DNA of 64,000 nt, taken from the NCBI RefSeq assembly GCF_000154725.1, contig NZ_DS544873.1, positions 4,065,085 through 4,129,084 on the forward strand. Reading direction: 5' to 3'. Shown piece by piece: positions 15,377-26,800 of this stretch. This stretch comes from Kordia algicida OT-1 (GTDB lineage Bacteria; Bacteroidota; Bacteroidia; Flavobacteriales; Flavobacteriaceae). The stretch's first letter is position 1; each line of letters begins with the position of its first letter. The notes under the pieces are model-generated. The model saw only the letters and a list, made by a program, of their open reading frames with translations. It was not told the DNA's origin and searched no databases. The position numbers and the translations under genes were made by a program.

Positions 15377-17131
15377 ATGAAGAATACCATATTAGCCATT
15401 GGTTTCTTGTGGACATGTATCGCTTTTAGCCAAGCAGATCAGGAATTGATCGACGTGGTTGAAGGAGAACAATATAGAGCCCAACAACTACAAGATTTTC
15501 AAACAAATGAAAATACAGCCTCATACGATTTATTGTATCACAAGTTAGAATTAGCGGTTGATCCTGCCAAACATTATATAAAAGGAGAAGTTACTACAGA
15601 ATTTCGTGCTTTAGAAAATACAGATACTATTACATTTGATTTATCAGATAGTTTAGAAGTAGCTTCTGTAACTACTGAAGAAGAAAATTTAAGTTTTACA
15701 CATATCAATAACGAACTTACCATCACTTTTACAAAAGGGATTTGTGAAGACGCTACACAAACTGTAAAAATTGCTTACGAAGGAACTCCTAATAAAAATG
15801 CAAGTGGAGAAGGATTTGTAACCACAACACACAACAATACGCCATCTTTATACACATTATCAGAACCTTATGGTTCGAGAGATTGGTGGCCTTGCAAACA
15901 AGATTTAAACGATAAAATAGACCAAATTGACGTCATCATCACTGCTCCTGCAGCTTACAAAGCTGTTTCCAATGGAATGGTAATATCAGAAACTAAAGAT
16001 GGGGCATTGATGACGACTCATTGGCAACATAATTACCCAATTCCATCATATCTGATTGGAATTGCAGTGACAGATTACGAAGTTTTTTCTCAAACGGTAG
16101 AACGTAACGGACATAGTTTTGATATCGTAAATTATGTATATCCTGAATCAAAAGACAAAGCCGAAGAATACACGAAAGTTACGGTAGAGATCATGAATTT
16201 ATTTCAAGATTTATTTGGAGAATATCCTTATAAAGATGAAAAATATGGTCATGCAGAGTTTGAATATGGTGGCGGAATGGAGCATACTACAATTTCGTTT
16301 ATGGGGAACTTTAGCAGATCCTTAATTGCACACGAGTTAGCACACCAATGGTTTGGAAACAAAGTAACTTGTGGTTCTTGGAACGATATCTGGTTAAATG
16401 AAGGATTTGCAACGTATTTATCAGGATTGGTTGAAAATCACTTTGATGGTGAGCAAGATTTCATCAATTGGAAACGCGGAAAAATTGCAGATATTACTAC
16501 TTCTCGAAATGGTTCTGTATATGTAACTGATGATAAATTAGATAATGTAGGACGTATTTTTAGTTCACGCTTAAGCTATAATAAAGCTGCTATGGTAATT
16601 CATATGTTGCGTCAAAAATTGGGAGATGCCGTATTCTTTCAAGGAATTAAAAACTATTTGAATGATGAAGAATTAGCGTATGGATATGCAAATACAGATC
16701 AATTGAAAGCACATTTGGAAAAAGCGAGCTGTCAAAATTTAGAAGAATTCTTTAACGATTGGATTTATGGAGAAGGCTATCCTTCATATGATGTTGCTTG
16801 GTTTCAAGGTGAACAGAATGAATTGAATATTAAAATCGATCAATCACAGTCTAACAGAAAAGTTGACTTTTTTGAGATGAATGTATCATTTTTAGTTATG
16901 GGAGCGCAAGGAGAAGAAAAATACATCACGATAGATCACACAACTAACGGACAAGAATTTGCAATCGCTGTTGATTTTGAAATTTCAGATATCATCTTTG
17001 ATCCAAAATTTGATATGATCTCTAAAAACAATACTATTGGAATTGATATTGAAGCTGTCGCTGAATTGGAAATTAAGCCTTCTATTGAAAATACAGTGAA
17101 CAAGACAACCTTTATCGACGCTAAAAAATAA
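15377..17131 (+). CDS. M1-family metalloaminopeptidase, secreted
   Basis: Zinc aminopeptidase of the M1 family, 584 residues from the ATG at 15377, with a Sec signal peptide (MKNTILAIGFLWTCIAFSQ). The zinc site is HELAH (319-323) plus Glu342 in LNEGFATY, the standard HExxH-18-E. The exopeptidase motif appears as GGGMEH instead of the usual G-x-MEN, so the residue at the Asn position is His here. A GTG at 15335 in the same frame would give a poorer N-terminus. The short C-terminal region lacks the long helical domain of PepN-type enzymes. It probably works in the periplasm or outside, in peptide breakdown. Confidence 0.93.
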   Translation: MKNTILAIGFLWTCIAFSQADQELIDVVEGEQYRAQQLQDFQTNENTASYDLLYHKLELAVDPAKHYIKGEVTTEFRALENTDTITFDLSDSLEVASVTTEEENLSFTHINNELTITFTKGICEDATQTVKIAYEGTPNKNASGEGFVTTTHNNTPSLYTLSEPYGSRDWWPCKQDLNDKIDQIDVIITAPAAYKAVSNGMVISETKDGALMTTHWQHNYPIPSYLIGIAVTDYEVFSQTVERNGHSFDIVNYVYPESKDKAEEYTKVTVEIMNLFQDLFGEYPYKDEKYGHAEFEYGGGMEHTTISFMGNFSRSLIAHELAHQWFGNKVTCGSWNDIWLNEGFATYLSGLVENHFDGEQDFINWKRGKIADITTSRNGSVYVTDDKLDNVGRIFSSRLSYNKAAMVIHMLRQKLGDAVFFQGIKNYLNDEELAYGYANTDQLKAHLEKASCQNLEEFFNDWIYGEGYPSYDVAWFQGEQNELNIKIDQSQSNRKVDFFEMNVSFLVMGAQGEEKYITIDHTTNGQEFAIAVDFEISDIIFDPKFDMISKNNTIGIDIEAVAELEIKPSIENTVNKTTFIDAKK

Positions 17132-17215
17132 TACAATCACACCTAGTTTCTGAGTAAATATGCTAAAATCTAATTTTTAGCACACCGCTATTTTTTTTAA
17201 GTAATCATAAAAGCT

Positions 17216-17223
17216 TACTTTTG
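17216..17223 (+). promoter_or_regulatory. -7 promoter box of rseP
   Basis: TACTTTTG fits TAnnTTTG and lies 28 bases before the rseP ATG. No clear -33 box. Confidence 0.5.
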
Positions 17224-17251
17224 TGCGTTCTATAAACATTTTACAGTATAA

Positions 17252-18586
17252 ATGGGATTATTTATTCAGATTACAACGTTTGTCCTTATCATATCTATTT
17301 TAGTGATTCTTCACGAATTAGGACATTTTATACCAGCCAAACTTTTTAAAACGAAAGTTGAAAAATTCTACTTATTTTTTGACCCGTGGTTTTCTATTGT
17401 AAAAAAGAAAATTGGAGATACTGTGTATGGTATTGGATGGCTTCCGCTTGGTGGATACGTGAAAATTGCAGGAATGATTGATGAAAGCATGGATAAAGAG
17501 CAAATGGAAAAACCACCGCAACCATGGGAATTTCGTTCAAAACCAGCTTGGCAACGCTTAATCATTATGTTAGGTGGAGTTATTGTTAACTTCCTGTTGG
17601 CTTGGGTAATTTACATATCAATGTTTATGTATTATGGAGAAACATACATTCCTGTAGATCAAATCAAAGACGGTTTGTATGTAGATGAAATAAGTGAGCA
17701 AATCGGATTACGTACGGGTGATAAAATCCTAAAGATTGATGGAAACAAAGTTGAAAAACTAGATAAGTATTTAACCATTGATATATTATTAGGAGACGAA
17801 GCAACTGTATTACGAAATGGAAAAGAAGAAACAGTTACCTTAAGTGATGAAGGAAAAAAAGCAGCCTTAGATAGTAAAGGAAGAAACTTCGTGACGCCAA
17901 GATATAGATCTTTGGTAATTGGTAAAGTCGTCGATACATTAAACGCAAAACAATCAGGAATAAAAGTAGGAGATGAGCTTGTTTCCATAAACAATAATAA
18001 ACTTGTATTTTGGGATGAATTTGTAGAATCATTAGATAAAAACAAAGGAAATTCTGTCGATTTAGTGGTTAAAAGAGATGGACAGTTGGTCAATTTAAAC
18101 GCAAAATTAGACACTAAAGAGCCTTTTGGAGTTTTTAACAATAGACAACTTGCTTTAAAAGACTTATTCGTTACAAGAGAATATGGGTTTTTAGAAGCAG
18201 TACCAAGAGGTTTTGAAGAAACGATTAATGTATTGGTGCGTCAGGTAAAACAATTTAAACTAATCTTTAATCCTGTTATTCAAGGATACAAAAAAGTAAA
18301 AGGTCCAATCGGTATTGTAGAAATGATGTCGCCTGTATGGGATTGGCAGTTTTTCTGGGGATTCATGGCAATGTTTTCTGTCTGGTTAGCCTTCTTGAAC
18401 ATCTTACCAATTCCAGCTTTAGATGGTGGACACGTTATGTTTTTGTTATATGAAATTATTGTTGGAAAAGCGCCATCTCAAAAAGTAATGGAAATTGGTC
18501 AAATCATTGGTTTTGTTATCATTATGAGTTTAATGGTCGTAATCTTTGGAAATGATATTTGGAACTTAATCAAAGGTGGATCTTAA
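17252..18586 (+). CDS. rseP: RIP metalloprotease RseP (site-2 protease)
   Basis: Intramembrane zinc protease of 444 residues. HELGH (21-25) sits in the first membrane helix and the third zinc ligand is in LDGGH near residue 390, inside a C-terminal helix (LAFLNILPIPALDGGH). Between them are PDZ-like regions (EQIGLRTGDKILKIDGNKVE; KQSGIKVGDELVSINNNKLV), so there appear to be two PDZ domains as in E. coli RseP. In the family this enzyme performs the second cut of anti-sigma factors and clears signal-peptide remnants. The FecR-type anti-sigma at 38.5-39.4 kb is a conceivable client, but this is inference. Confidence 0.95.
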   Translation: MGLFIQITTFVLIISILVILHELGHFIPAKLFKTKVEKFYLFFDPWFSIVKKKIGDTVYGIGWLPLGGYVKIAGMIDESMDKEQMEKPPQPWEFRSKPAWQRLIIMLGGVIVNFLLAWVIYISMFMYYGETYIPVDQIKDGLYVDEISEQIGLRTGDKILKIDGNKVEKLDKYLTIDILLGDEATVLRNGKEETVTLSDEGKKAALDSKGRNFVTPRYRSLVIGKVVDTLNAKQSGIKVGDELVSINNNKLVFWDEFVESLDKNKGNSVDLVVKRDGQLVNLNAKLDTKEPFGVFNNRQLALKDLFVTREYGFLEAVPRGFEETINVLVRQVKQFKLIFNPVIQGYKKVKGPIGIVEMMSPVWDWQFFWGFMAMFSVWLAFLNILPIPALDGGHVMFLLYEIIVGKAPSQKVMEIGQIIGFVIIMSLMVVIFGNDIWNLIKGGS

Positions 18587-18633
18587 TAAGAGAATCTACA
18601 GAACAAAAAAGTTTTTAAAATTTTAAAAAAATG

Positions 18634-18664
18634 TTTGTTCGAAATAAAAAATAGCATATATTTG
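18634..18664 (+). promoter_or_regulatory. Consensus promoter of tRNA-Asn
   Basis: TTTG (18634-18637), 19 bases, then TATATTTG (18657-18664): a perfect match to the Bacteroidota housekeeping promoter TTTG-N19-TAnnTTTG. It ends 22 bases before the tRNA. Confidence 0.8.
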
Positions 18665-18686
18665 CAACCGCAAAAAGCAATAACAC

Positions 18687-18760
18687 TCCTCCTTAGCTCA
18701 GTTGGTTAGAGCATTTGACTGTTAATCAAAGGGTCCTTGGTTCGAGCCCAAGAGGGGGAG
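18687..18760 (+). tRNA. tRNA-Asn (GTT)
   Basis: A 74-nt cloverleaf. Acceptor TCCTCCT pairs with AGGGGGA (18753-18759, one G-U), D-arm GCTCAGTTGGTTAGAGC, anticodon GTT at 18721-18723 in GACTGTTAATC, T-arm CTTGG-TTCGAGC-CCAAG, discriminator G. CCA is not encoded. Confidence 0.97.
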
Positions 18761-18770
18761 CAAAGCTTTC

Positions 18771-18799
18771 AAAAGCCATCCATTAGGGTGGCTTTTTTT
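18771..18799 (+). terminator. Terminator after tRNA-Asn
   Basis: AAAAGCCATCC pairs with GGTGGCTTTT around a 5-6-base loop and is followed by a T run. Confidence 0.85.
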
Positions 18800-18975
18800 A
18801 TGGATGTGTTTTTCAAATCATAACTTCTTTAAAGATTTTAAAAGTATTTACTGTCAATAAATTACTACTTATTTGGAATAGTTTTTGATGCTTGTTAAAG
18901 TGTTTCACACATCATTATAACCTGAAACACAAATACAATAAGTCAAACAAATCATTAACACAAACACCGAACATT

Positions 18976-19701
18976 ATGAAGTTACCATTTAAAATTTTAT
19001 CCTTAAGCATTGTAGTAATACTATTCACCACAGAAATCAATGCACAAGGAATCGATTTCTCAGAACAACGAAATATTTATCCTTTTCTATATAACAATAC
19101 CGTAGATGAATTATCACATACAGGAGATGAAAAACAGCAAACATTTGAAAAAGCAGTAGCCGAAGCAAGTGGTTCTTCTTATTACGATGAAGAATTTAGA
19201 AAAGCGACCATTTCAGGCTCAGATTATATATTTAATGTACGATACAACGCTTTTTTAGACGAAATGGAAATCACGCATGAAAACGAAATTGTATACTTAA
19301 ACAAAAAATACGACAATCGTTTAATCACACTTGCTGAAACAAATATGACTTACAAAGTGTTGAGAGAACAAGATGAAAACAAAAAGATAACATCTGGATA
19401 TTTTATCGCTTTACAAACAAACGAATCTGTGGCTTTATACCGAAAAGATCGTAAGAAATATGTACGTTCTACAAGACCTTTATCAAAAGAAAAAGCAAAA
19501 TTTCAAAACGCACGAAGATATTTCTATGTTGAAATCAACAATTCTGGAATGGCGATAAAATTACCAAACAACAAAAAAGAATTGGCAGCATTATTTCCAG
19601 ACAAAGAAGCAGAAATACTGACATTTATAAAACAAGAAAGATTAAAACTTCGCAAAGAAGAAGATTTGAAAATGTTGGTAACGTATATCAACAGTATCTA
19701 A
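18976..19701 (+). CDS. Secreted protein of unknown function
   Basis: Not recognised. From the ATG at 18976 it encodes 241 residues with a Sec signal peptide (MKLPFKILSLSIVVILFTTEINAQ). The mature part alternates beta-rich stretches (SDYIFNVRYNAFLDEMEITHENEIVYLN; YFIALQTNESVALYRKDRKKYVR) and a basic helical C-terminus (ALFPDKEAEILTFIKQERLKLRKEEDLKMLVTYI). Proteins of this look are common as unnamed flavobacterial secreted proteins. An in-frame TTG at 18892 would add a non-signal extension and is rejected. A strong terminator follows. Confidence 0.75.
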   Translation: MKLPFKILSLSIVVILFTTEINAQGIDFSEQRNIYPFLYNNTVDELSHTGDEKQQTFEKAVAEASGSSYYDEEFRKATISGSDYIFNVRYNAFLDEMEITHENEIVYLNKKYDNRLITLAETNMTYKVLREQDENKKITSGYFIALQTNESVALYRKDRKKYVRSTRPLSKEKAKFQNARRYFYVEINNSGMAIKLPNNKKELAALFPDKEAEILTFIKQERLKLRKEEDLKMLVTYINSI

Positions 19702-19724
19702 AATATTTCATCATACGATTTTCA

Positions 19725-19754
19725 AAAAGTCATCTCAGTAGATGGCTTTTTTTT
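19725..19754 (+). terminator. Terminator after the 18976 gene
   Basis: AAAAGTCATCT pairs with AGATGGCTTTT around the loop CAGT, followed by T residues. Confidence 0.85.
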
Positions 19755-19789
19755 ATAGTGAATTTTATAACTTATTGCACCATACTTTC

Positions 19790-19860
19790 ACAAAAAGTGA
19801 TTATATATCAACAGAAACTACAGTACTTTTAAAGCATCAATCAAAAAACAAACGTTAAAA
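19790..19860 (+). repeat. Direct repeat, left copy, flanking the sprF/sprB-like block
   Basis: This 71-base stretch is about 87% identical by eye to 28539-28609, in the same orientation; the longest exact run is AAGCATCAATCAAAAAAC. The two copies bracket the sprF/sprB-like gene pair. This copy has no start codon after it and sits just past the sprF-like stop. Confidence 0.7.
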
Positions 19861-19871
19861 AAGATTTGGTA

Positions 19872-20879
19872 TTAATCCTGATAATCAGGGCATCCATAGC
19901 ATCTTTTGGCTTCTGAATCAAATTGGTAGGTTAACGAAAGTTCATAAACGCCACCAGTTCGTCCAATTTGAGAAGTATTAAAATCGTAGGAAACTCCAAA
20001 TCGGAAATTGGTATATTGCAAACCTGTAAAGGCATTTACCGAAGTTAACAAATGACTATTTCCGCTATTTTTTCCAGGATTTGTCACTAAGGTTGATCCT
20101 ACAAAAAAACGACCTACTGAAAGTGAAGTTCCCAAATCAAATCGGTTAAAACGTCCTTGATGCATATAATTTCCTGTTAGCAATAGTCGTGTTTCAAAAG
20201 TTAAAAAACTGATATCTATAAAATCAGTAACCAAAAACTCATATCCTGCACTCACGGAGAAAAAAGTTTCTAGAGGCGCATTTCCATCTACGGTAAGTGA
20301 AATATTTGGACGGTTTAAATGTTTTGCAGAAACACCAATCCACGCATTTTCATTATTAAACAATAGTCCCGCAGAAATATCCCAAAAACCAATTGGCTGT
20401 TCATTATTAAAAAAGATGGCGTCAATTGATGTGGGACTAATCGTATTCGTTTGAATATTGATTTGATCTTCCAGTAATAAACCTTGAAATCCTATATTTT
20501 TCCAACCACGACCAACTTCTAGTCCAGGTCTAAAATACCAATCGTCTCCAAGTTGTACTTGATATGCATAATTAAAATTTATTTGCGAAAACGTATATCC
20601 ACTTTGAGTTTCGCGTTGATTCAAAAAACTAACACCAACGCCACTATTAGCTTCTGGAAACCAAGTGCTGGCAAATCCATAACTCGTATCAACTCGAAAA
20701 CCTAAAGCAGGCCATTGAGTTCTGTGTATGATTCCGATATGTGTCGTTTCTAAAAATCCAGCAAAACCAGGATTTAAGGTTTGTGGCACCAAAAAGTATT
20801 GTGTAAATATTGGATCTTGTGCTTTTATTTGAGGAACAAAGCATAAACCAATAATGAAAAGGCATATTTTTAATTTCAT
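19872..20879 (-). CDS. PorP/SprF family type IX secretion membrane protein
   Basis: Outer-membrane barrel protein of 335 residues with a signal peptide (MKLKICLFIIGLCFVPQIKAQ). The opening DPIFTQYFLVPQTLNPGFAGFLETTHIGIIHRTQWPAL is the hallmark of PorP/SprF proteins. In Flavobacterium, SprF is needed to export or anchor the SprB adhesin through the type IX system, and such genes typically follow their large adhesin partner. Here the gene begins 7 bases after the stop of the 2437-residue adhesin gene, the expected pairing. The C-terminus ends in a Cys pair (RCYGCPDYQD). Confidence 0.94.
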   Translation of the reverse strand: MKLKICLFIIGLCFVPQIKAQDPIFTQYFLVPQTLNPGFAGFLETTHIGIIHRTQWPALGFRVDTSYGFASTWFPEANSGVGVSFLNQRETQSGYTFSQINFNYAYQVQLGDDWYFRPGLEVGRGWKNIGFQGLLLEDQINIQTNTISPTSIDAIFFNNEQPIGFWDISAGLLFNNENAWIGVSAKHLNRPNISLTVDGNAPLETFFSVSAGYEFLVTDFIDISFLTFETRLLLTGNYMHQGRFNRFDLGTSLSVGRFFVGSTLVTNPGKNSGNSHLLTSVNAFTGLQYTNFRFGVSYDFNTSQIGRTGGVYELSLTYQFDSEAKRCYGCPDYQD

Positions 20880-20886
20880 ACTGTAA

Positions 20887-23800
20887 TTATAAGATTAACG
20901 TAAGCGGTCCTTTTTCACGGACTGTTGTTCCAAAAAATGTTTTTGCTGTAAATGTATAATAGTAGTTTCCGTTTTCGACAAATTCGTCTTTAACTTTTCC
21001 ATCCCAACCTTGTATATTGTCGCCTGTTTCCGAATAGATTAAGCTTCCCCAAGTATCATAAATATTCAACTCCATCTCGTCCAATCCTATAAACACAGGT
21101 TTAAAACGATCATTTAAACCATCTTCATTTGGCGTAAAAGCGTTTGGCATAATAAGTTTGTATCCTTTTTCAATTAATAATGTAATGACCTTGGTGTAAA
21201 CACAACCTTCTGGAAAAGTAACAGTTTGCACTACAGTATAAGCGCCAGGAGACGAATATGAATGTATTGGATTTTCTTCATTAGAAAAGTTTCCATCTCC
21301 AAAATCCCAAGACACATTCGTATAATCGCCCGTTGTGGTATTTGTAAATTGAATAGGATCTATTTGTGAATAAATTCCGAAGGTTTCAAATGCTGTTGAG
21401 GTGAGTGAAAAATCAGCATCACTATATTCAGGAATGTCTACCTCAAAAGTATAGTTACTAACGCAACCCAGACCATCTGTTGCTTCTAAAATAACAAGTC
21501 CATTTTGAGAAGTAGTCATCATCTCATCATTGGCACCTGTCACTGTTCCACTAGACCAGTTTAGTGTATAGGGTGGAACGCCGCCAGAAACTTGAGCGGT
21601 AAATCTTTGACTTGCTGTAAAAGCATTACAATTAACGATTGTTTCTGTATCAACATCAATGATAATTTCTGGTGGACGAATAATTGTATACGTATCTGTA
21701 GCTTCACAACCGTTAGCATCGACTACGGTGACTAAATAATCGCCCGCAGTAATATTGTCTAAATCTTCTGTAGTTGCACCATTAGACCAAGAAACCATAA
21801 ATGGTTCCGATCCTCCAGAAATTAGTAAATTGATCGCGCCTGAACTCGCATCATCACAATCCAAAGCATTGGTAATATTCGCAGAAAGCGTTAATTCGGC
21901 AGGTTCTATAATAATAAATGTTTCGGTAATAGTACACGGCGTTCCATCTACAATATTGATGGTGTATGTGCCTGGACCTAAATTATTACGTTCTACACCT
22001 GCATTTGGATCATCTGCCCATTCAAATTCAATAGGATCTTGTCCGCCTTGAAAATTTAAGTTGATACTTCCATCATTTGCTCCAAAACAAGAAATTTGCT
22101 GTACTACAGGTTCAATCGTAAATATTGGCGGTGCTTCAATAGTAACCGTTACAGCGGCGGTACAATCATTACTATCGGTAACTGTTATGGTATAATCTCC
22201 AGCAGATAAATTATTCTGCATCATTCCTTCACCAAAATTACTCCACGTAATGGTGTATGAGCCAGATCCGCCTGAAATATCTGTAATTGTAATCATTGCA
22301 TCATTATCACCAAAACACATAAGTTCTGTTGCTTCGGTAGTAATGACGATTTCATCGGGTTGCATTAAGACAACACTTAGTGTATCGTCGCAACCATTTT
22401 CATCTGTTACGCTCAAATTATATGTTCCGCCTGCTAAATTATCTATATTTTGAGAATTACTTGTAAAACCGTTTGGACCTGTCCAAGCATAGGTATATTC
22501 AAATACGCCTGGAGCTGTTTCGGTTGGTGTTCCACCAGTAACGTTAATGTCAATAGCTCCTGAAGTTTCTCCAAAACAAGCCACATTTGTTTGATTTGCT
22601 ACAGAAGCCATTAATTCATCTGGCTCAGTAATCACAAAAGATTGTATTACAGGACCGCAACCATTGGCATCCGTTACTGTAAGTTCATAAGTAGCTGCAC
22701 TAAGGTTTGAAATATCTTCATCCATAGAAAAGGCAATACCATTTCTTGTCCAGTTGTATACATAATCTAAAGTTCCACCTGTAACAGTCACTAAAATTTC
22801 TCCATCATTTGCTCCAAAACAACTAATTGAATTCTCGTCATCAACAGTTACGATTAACTCCTCTGGTTCAGCAATTGTATAGGTTTCAGAAAACGGACAA
22901 CCGCCTTCATCCTGAACCGATAAAGTATAGTCGCCTGGTACAAGATTAGAAATGGTAGGATCACTAGCGGTAAATCCGTTAGGTCCTGTCCAAGAAATAA
23001 TATAGGGTGTTCCTGTAGTAAATGGTACACCACCAGAAATATTGGTGACAATTTCACCGTTATTTGCCCCAAAACAATCAATTTGAGTAATGGTCGTATT
23101 TGCTGAAATTGCTGGATTTACGGTAATTTCTACTGTAAACGGAGTTCCTTCACAAATTCCTGCTGTTGGTGTTACTGTATATGTAACCGTAGCGGATGAA
23201 GTTGTTGTATTGGTTAAAGTTTGACTGATATTTGTTTGAGGTGTATTTTCTGCGCTTGCACCAGTAATACTTCCCGCAGGAACAATTGTAGGTGCAGACC
23301 AAGTATATGTCGTATTTGTGGGAACGATATCACCATTAGAAGCATCTGGAGTAATGGTGAAACTGTTGCCACTACAGATCGTTTCAGTAAAATTGCTCAC
23401 GCTTGGAGTTTCATTTACGATGATTTCTGCGGTATCAGAAATAATTTCAGAACAACCTCCAGATGAAAACGTAATAATGCAATAATAATATGTTGTTCCT
23501 TGTAAAGAAGTATCTGGTGTGTATGAATCGGTAGTTGCTCCAGTAATGGCAGTCCCTGTAGTCGTGTCATTAACTGTATTAGAATACCATTGATACGTTG
23601 GTGTGCCAACTCCGTTAGAATAATTTATAGTTAAAGCATTTACAGTATCTGCGGTACACAATTCTTGCGATTGTGGTTGTGCATCTATTTGCGGCCCAAG
23701 ATTTATAATTACTTCGGAAGGATTACTTGTAGCAGTACAGCTTTCACTAGCTGCTTGCGAAACTGTACAATAATAATATAATGTGCCTACTGTTGTCGTT

Positions 23801-26800
23801 GGAGGTGTAAAAATAGCATTAGTTTCACCTGTAATAGCTGTTCCGCCCGTATTACTATTGACTGTATTACTAAACCATTGATACGTAAATGTTCCCAAAC
23901 CACCAGAAGCTTGTACCTCTAAATCTTGTGGAACACTGTTTTGACAAAGTGTTTGAGAGGCAATAGGTTGTACGTCAATTACAGGAGCATCAACAACAAC
24001 GACTTCTGCAACATCACTAATTACATCATTACAACCACTTCCTGCAAAGGATAATGCTACATAGTAATAAAAAGTTCCAGCTGTTGTGTATACAGGTGGC
24101 GTATAATCTGCATTGGTAGCACCTGCAATGGCAGTTCCGCCAGTGTTACTATTGGTTGTGTTGCTAAACCATTGGTAAGAAACAGTTCCTGTTCCGTCTG
24201 TGAATACTACCGATAGCGGACTGTCAATTGTACTGCCTACACATAAACTTTCGGTCATTGTTGGCTGATCGGTAATGGTAGCATTTGGCGTTACGGTTAC
24301 CAATGCAGTTTGAGAAGTAATCAATGAACAACCTCCAGAAGTAAAAGTAATTTCACAATAATAATAAATTTCGCCTATGGTATCTGTTGGCGGATCGTAA
24401 TCTGCGGTGGTTGCACCTGCAATTGGAGTTCCGCCCGTAGTACTGTCGGTTGTATTACTATACCACTGATATTGTGGCGTGTCTGAAGTATTTCCCAAAG
24501 TAATGCTCAATGTGTTTGGAGTTCCATCAATACAAACAGTACTTGGTTGTGGTTGCATCGTAACTTCTGGTGCAGCATTTAGTGTAATTTCAATGGTAAA
24601 AGGCGTTCCATCACAATTTCCAGCTGAAGGAGTTACTGTATACGTAACTGTTGCTACAGCATCCGTTGTATTTGTCAAAAATTGACTAATCTCTGTTTGT
24701 GGTGTAGTTTCGGCAGTTGCTCCAGTAACGCTTCCCGAAGGAGAAATGGCTGGCGTTCCCCATGTATACGTTGTATTTGTTGGAACAATATCTCCGTTAG
24801 AAGTATCTGGAATAATAGTAAAACTATTACCACTACAAAGTGTTTCTGTAAAGTTGCTTACACTTGGTGTTTCATTCACAATAATTTCAGCCGTATTCGA
24901 AGTGACTTCCGGACAACCACCCGAAGCAAACGTAATGATACAATAATAATAAGTTGTGCTAACTGCAGAAACGTCTGGTGTATATGAATCTGTTGTTTCT
25001 CCCGTAATGGCAGTTCCAGATGTAGTATCATCTACCGTATTGGAATACCATTGATAGGTTGGTGTTCCTACACCATTTGCATAACTTACCGTAAGTGTGT
25101 TTATGACGTCTCCTAGACATAATTCCTGTGATTGTGGTTGAGAATTAATCAAAGGAGCAGCATTTACAATAACTTCTGCGGTATCACTCGTAACTATACA
25201 GCTTTCGCTAGCAGCTTGCGAAATTACACAATAATAATACAAGGTACCTACCGTATTAGTCGGTGGTGTAAATGTTGAATTGGTTTCACCTGCAATGACG
25301 GTTCCACCAATATTGCTATTTGAAGTGTTGCTAAACCATTGATAGGAAAATGTTCCCAAACCTCCAGATGCTTGTACTTCTAATAATTGTGATGGCGTGT
25401 TTTGACAAAGTGATTGTGTCACTAATGGTTGCATATTAATAATTGGTAAATCAACCACAATAATTTCTGCAACATCACTGATTATATCATCACAGCCGCT
25501 TCCTGCAAAAGACAATTCTACATAGTAGTAGTAATTTCCGGCAGTCGTAAAAGTTGGTGGTGTATAATCAGAATTTGTTGCTCCCGAAATTGATGTTCCG
25601 CCTGTATTGCTGTTAGTGGTATTGCTAAACCATTGATAAGAAACAGTTCCCGTTCCTCCTGTAAATGCTACAGATAATGGACTGTCAATTGTGCTTCCTA
25701 CACACAAACTTTGGGTGGCCGTTGGTTGTGATGTAATACTAGCATTAGGTGTTACTTCAACTCTTGCTGTTTGAGAGTTTAAAGAAGAACATCCACCAGA
25801 AGTAAAAGTAATTTCACAATAATAATATAAAACTCCTACTGTGCCTGTTGGCGGATCAAAATCTGCATTCGTTGCACCTGCAATTGGAGTTCCGCCTGTA
25901 TTGCTATCTATTGTATTAGAAAACCATTGATATTGTGCAGAAACTCCAGAAGTAGCTACACTAAGTGTAATGGGCGTTCCATTTTGACACACCGTACTCG
26001 ATTGTGGTTGTGTAGTGATTTCTGGTGCAGGATTTACTGTAATGATAAAATCTACAGCAGTACCATCACAACCATTGATAGATGGCGTTACAGTATACGT
26101 AACCGTTCCCGATGAGGTATTGCTAGTTGTGATAATTTGAGAAGGAATCGTACTTGAAGTTCCAGCTGTAATAAAACCACTAATTCCCGCAGTTGCTGTT
26201 GCTGTCCATGTATACGTAGTACTAGGATTAGTTGAGGTTAAGTTAATTTCGGCACTTGAAGCTCCAGAACAAATATCTTGCGTTAGATCGGTATTTGTAA
26301 TCACAGGAACTTCTTGAATGGTAAATGTTTCCATAGCCATTTCTGAAACACCACAATCATTCGTTACTTGCAACGTAACTGTATAGGTTCCTGGAGAAGG
26401 ATAATCAATAGTTCCTGGCGATTCTAAATTTGAAGATGTTGTATTTGCTCCCGCAAATTGCCACGAATAGGTTACAGAACTCGGATCATCTGTACAATTT
26501 GCAATCATTGCTGTCGGATTTATAGAATTTGCATTACACAAATCATCTATAGGGTTTATACTTACCGTTGGAGGTTGCTTAACAATGACTTGTTGTGAGC
26601 TTGTTTCGCTTCCACAAGCTTCATTAGTTCCTATTAATTGAATGGTATATGTTCCTGGCGTTACAAAATTGAAAGATGGATTTGCCGAAGTTGCCGAAGT
26701 ACCATTGGTAAAACTCCAAACCTCTGGACCTGTTCCACAAAAATCAGCAGTGTAGGTAACTTGCCATTCATATGTTGGCGGATTACAACTTGTAGATTCG

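Noticed and set aside
17162-17181. GCTAAAA...TTTTAGC hairpin after the M1 peptidase as a terminator
   Set aside because: The stem is good but the following bases are ACACCGC, and the T run starts only 10 bases later; left unassigned.
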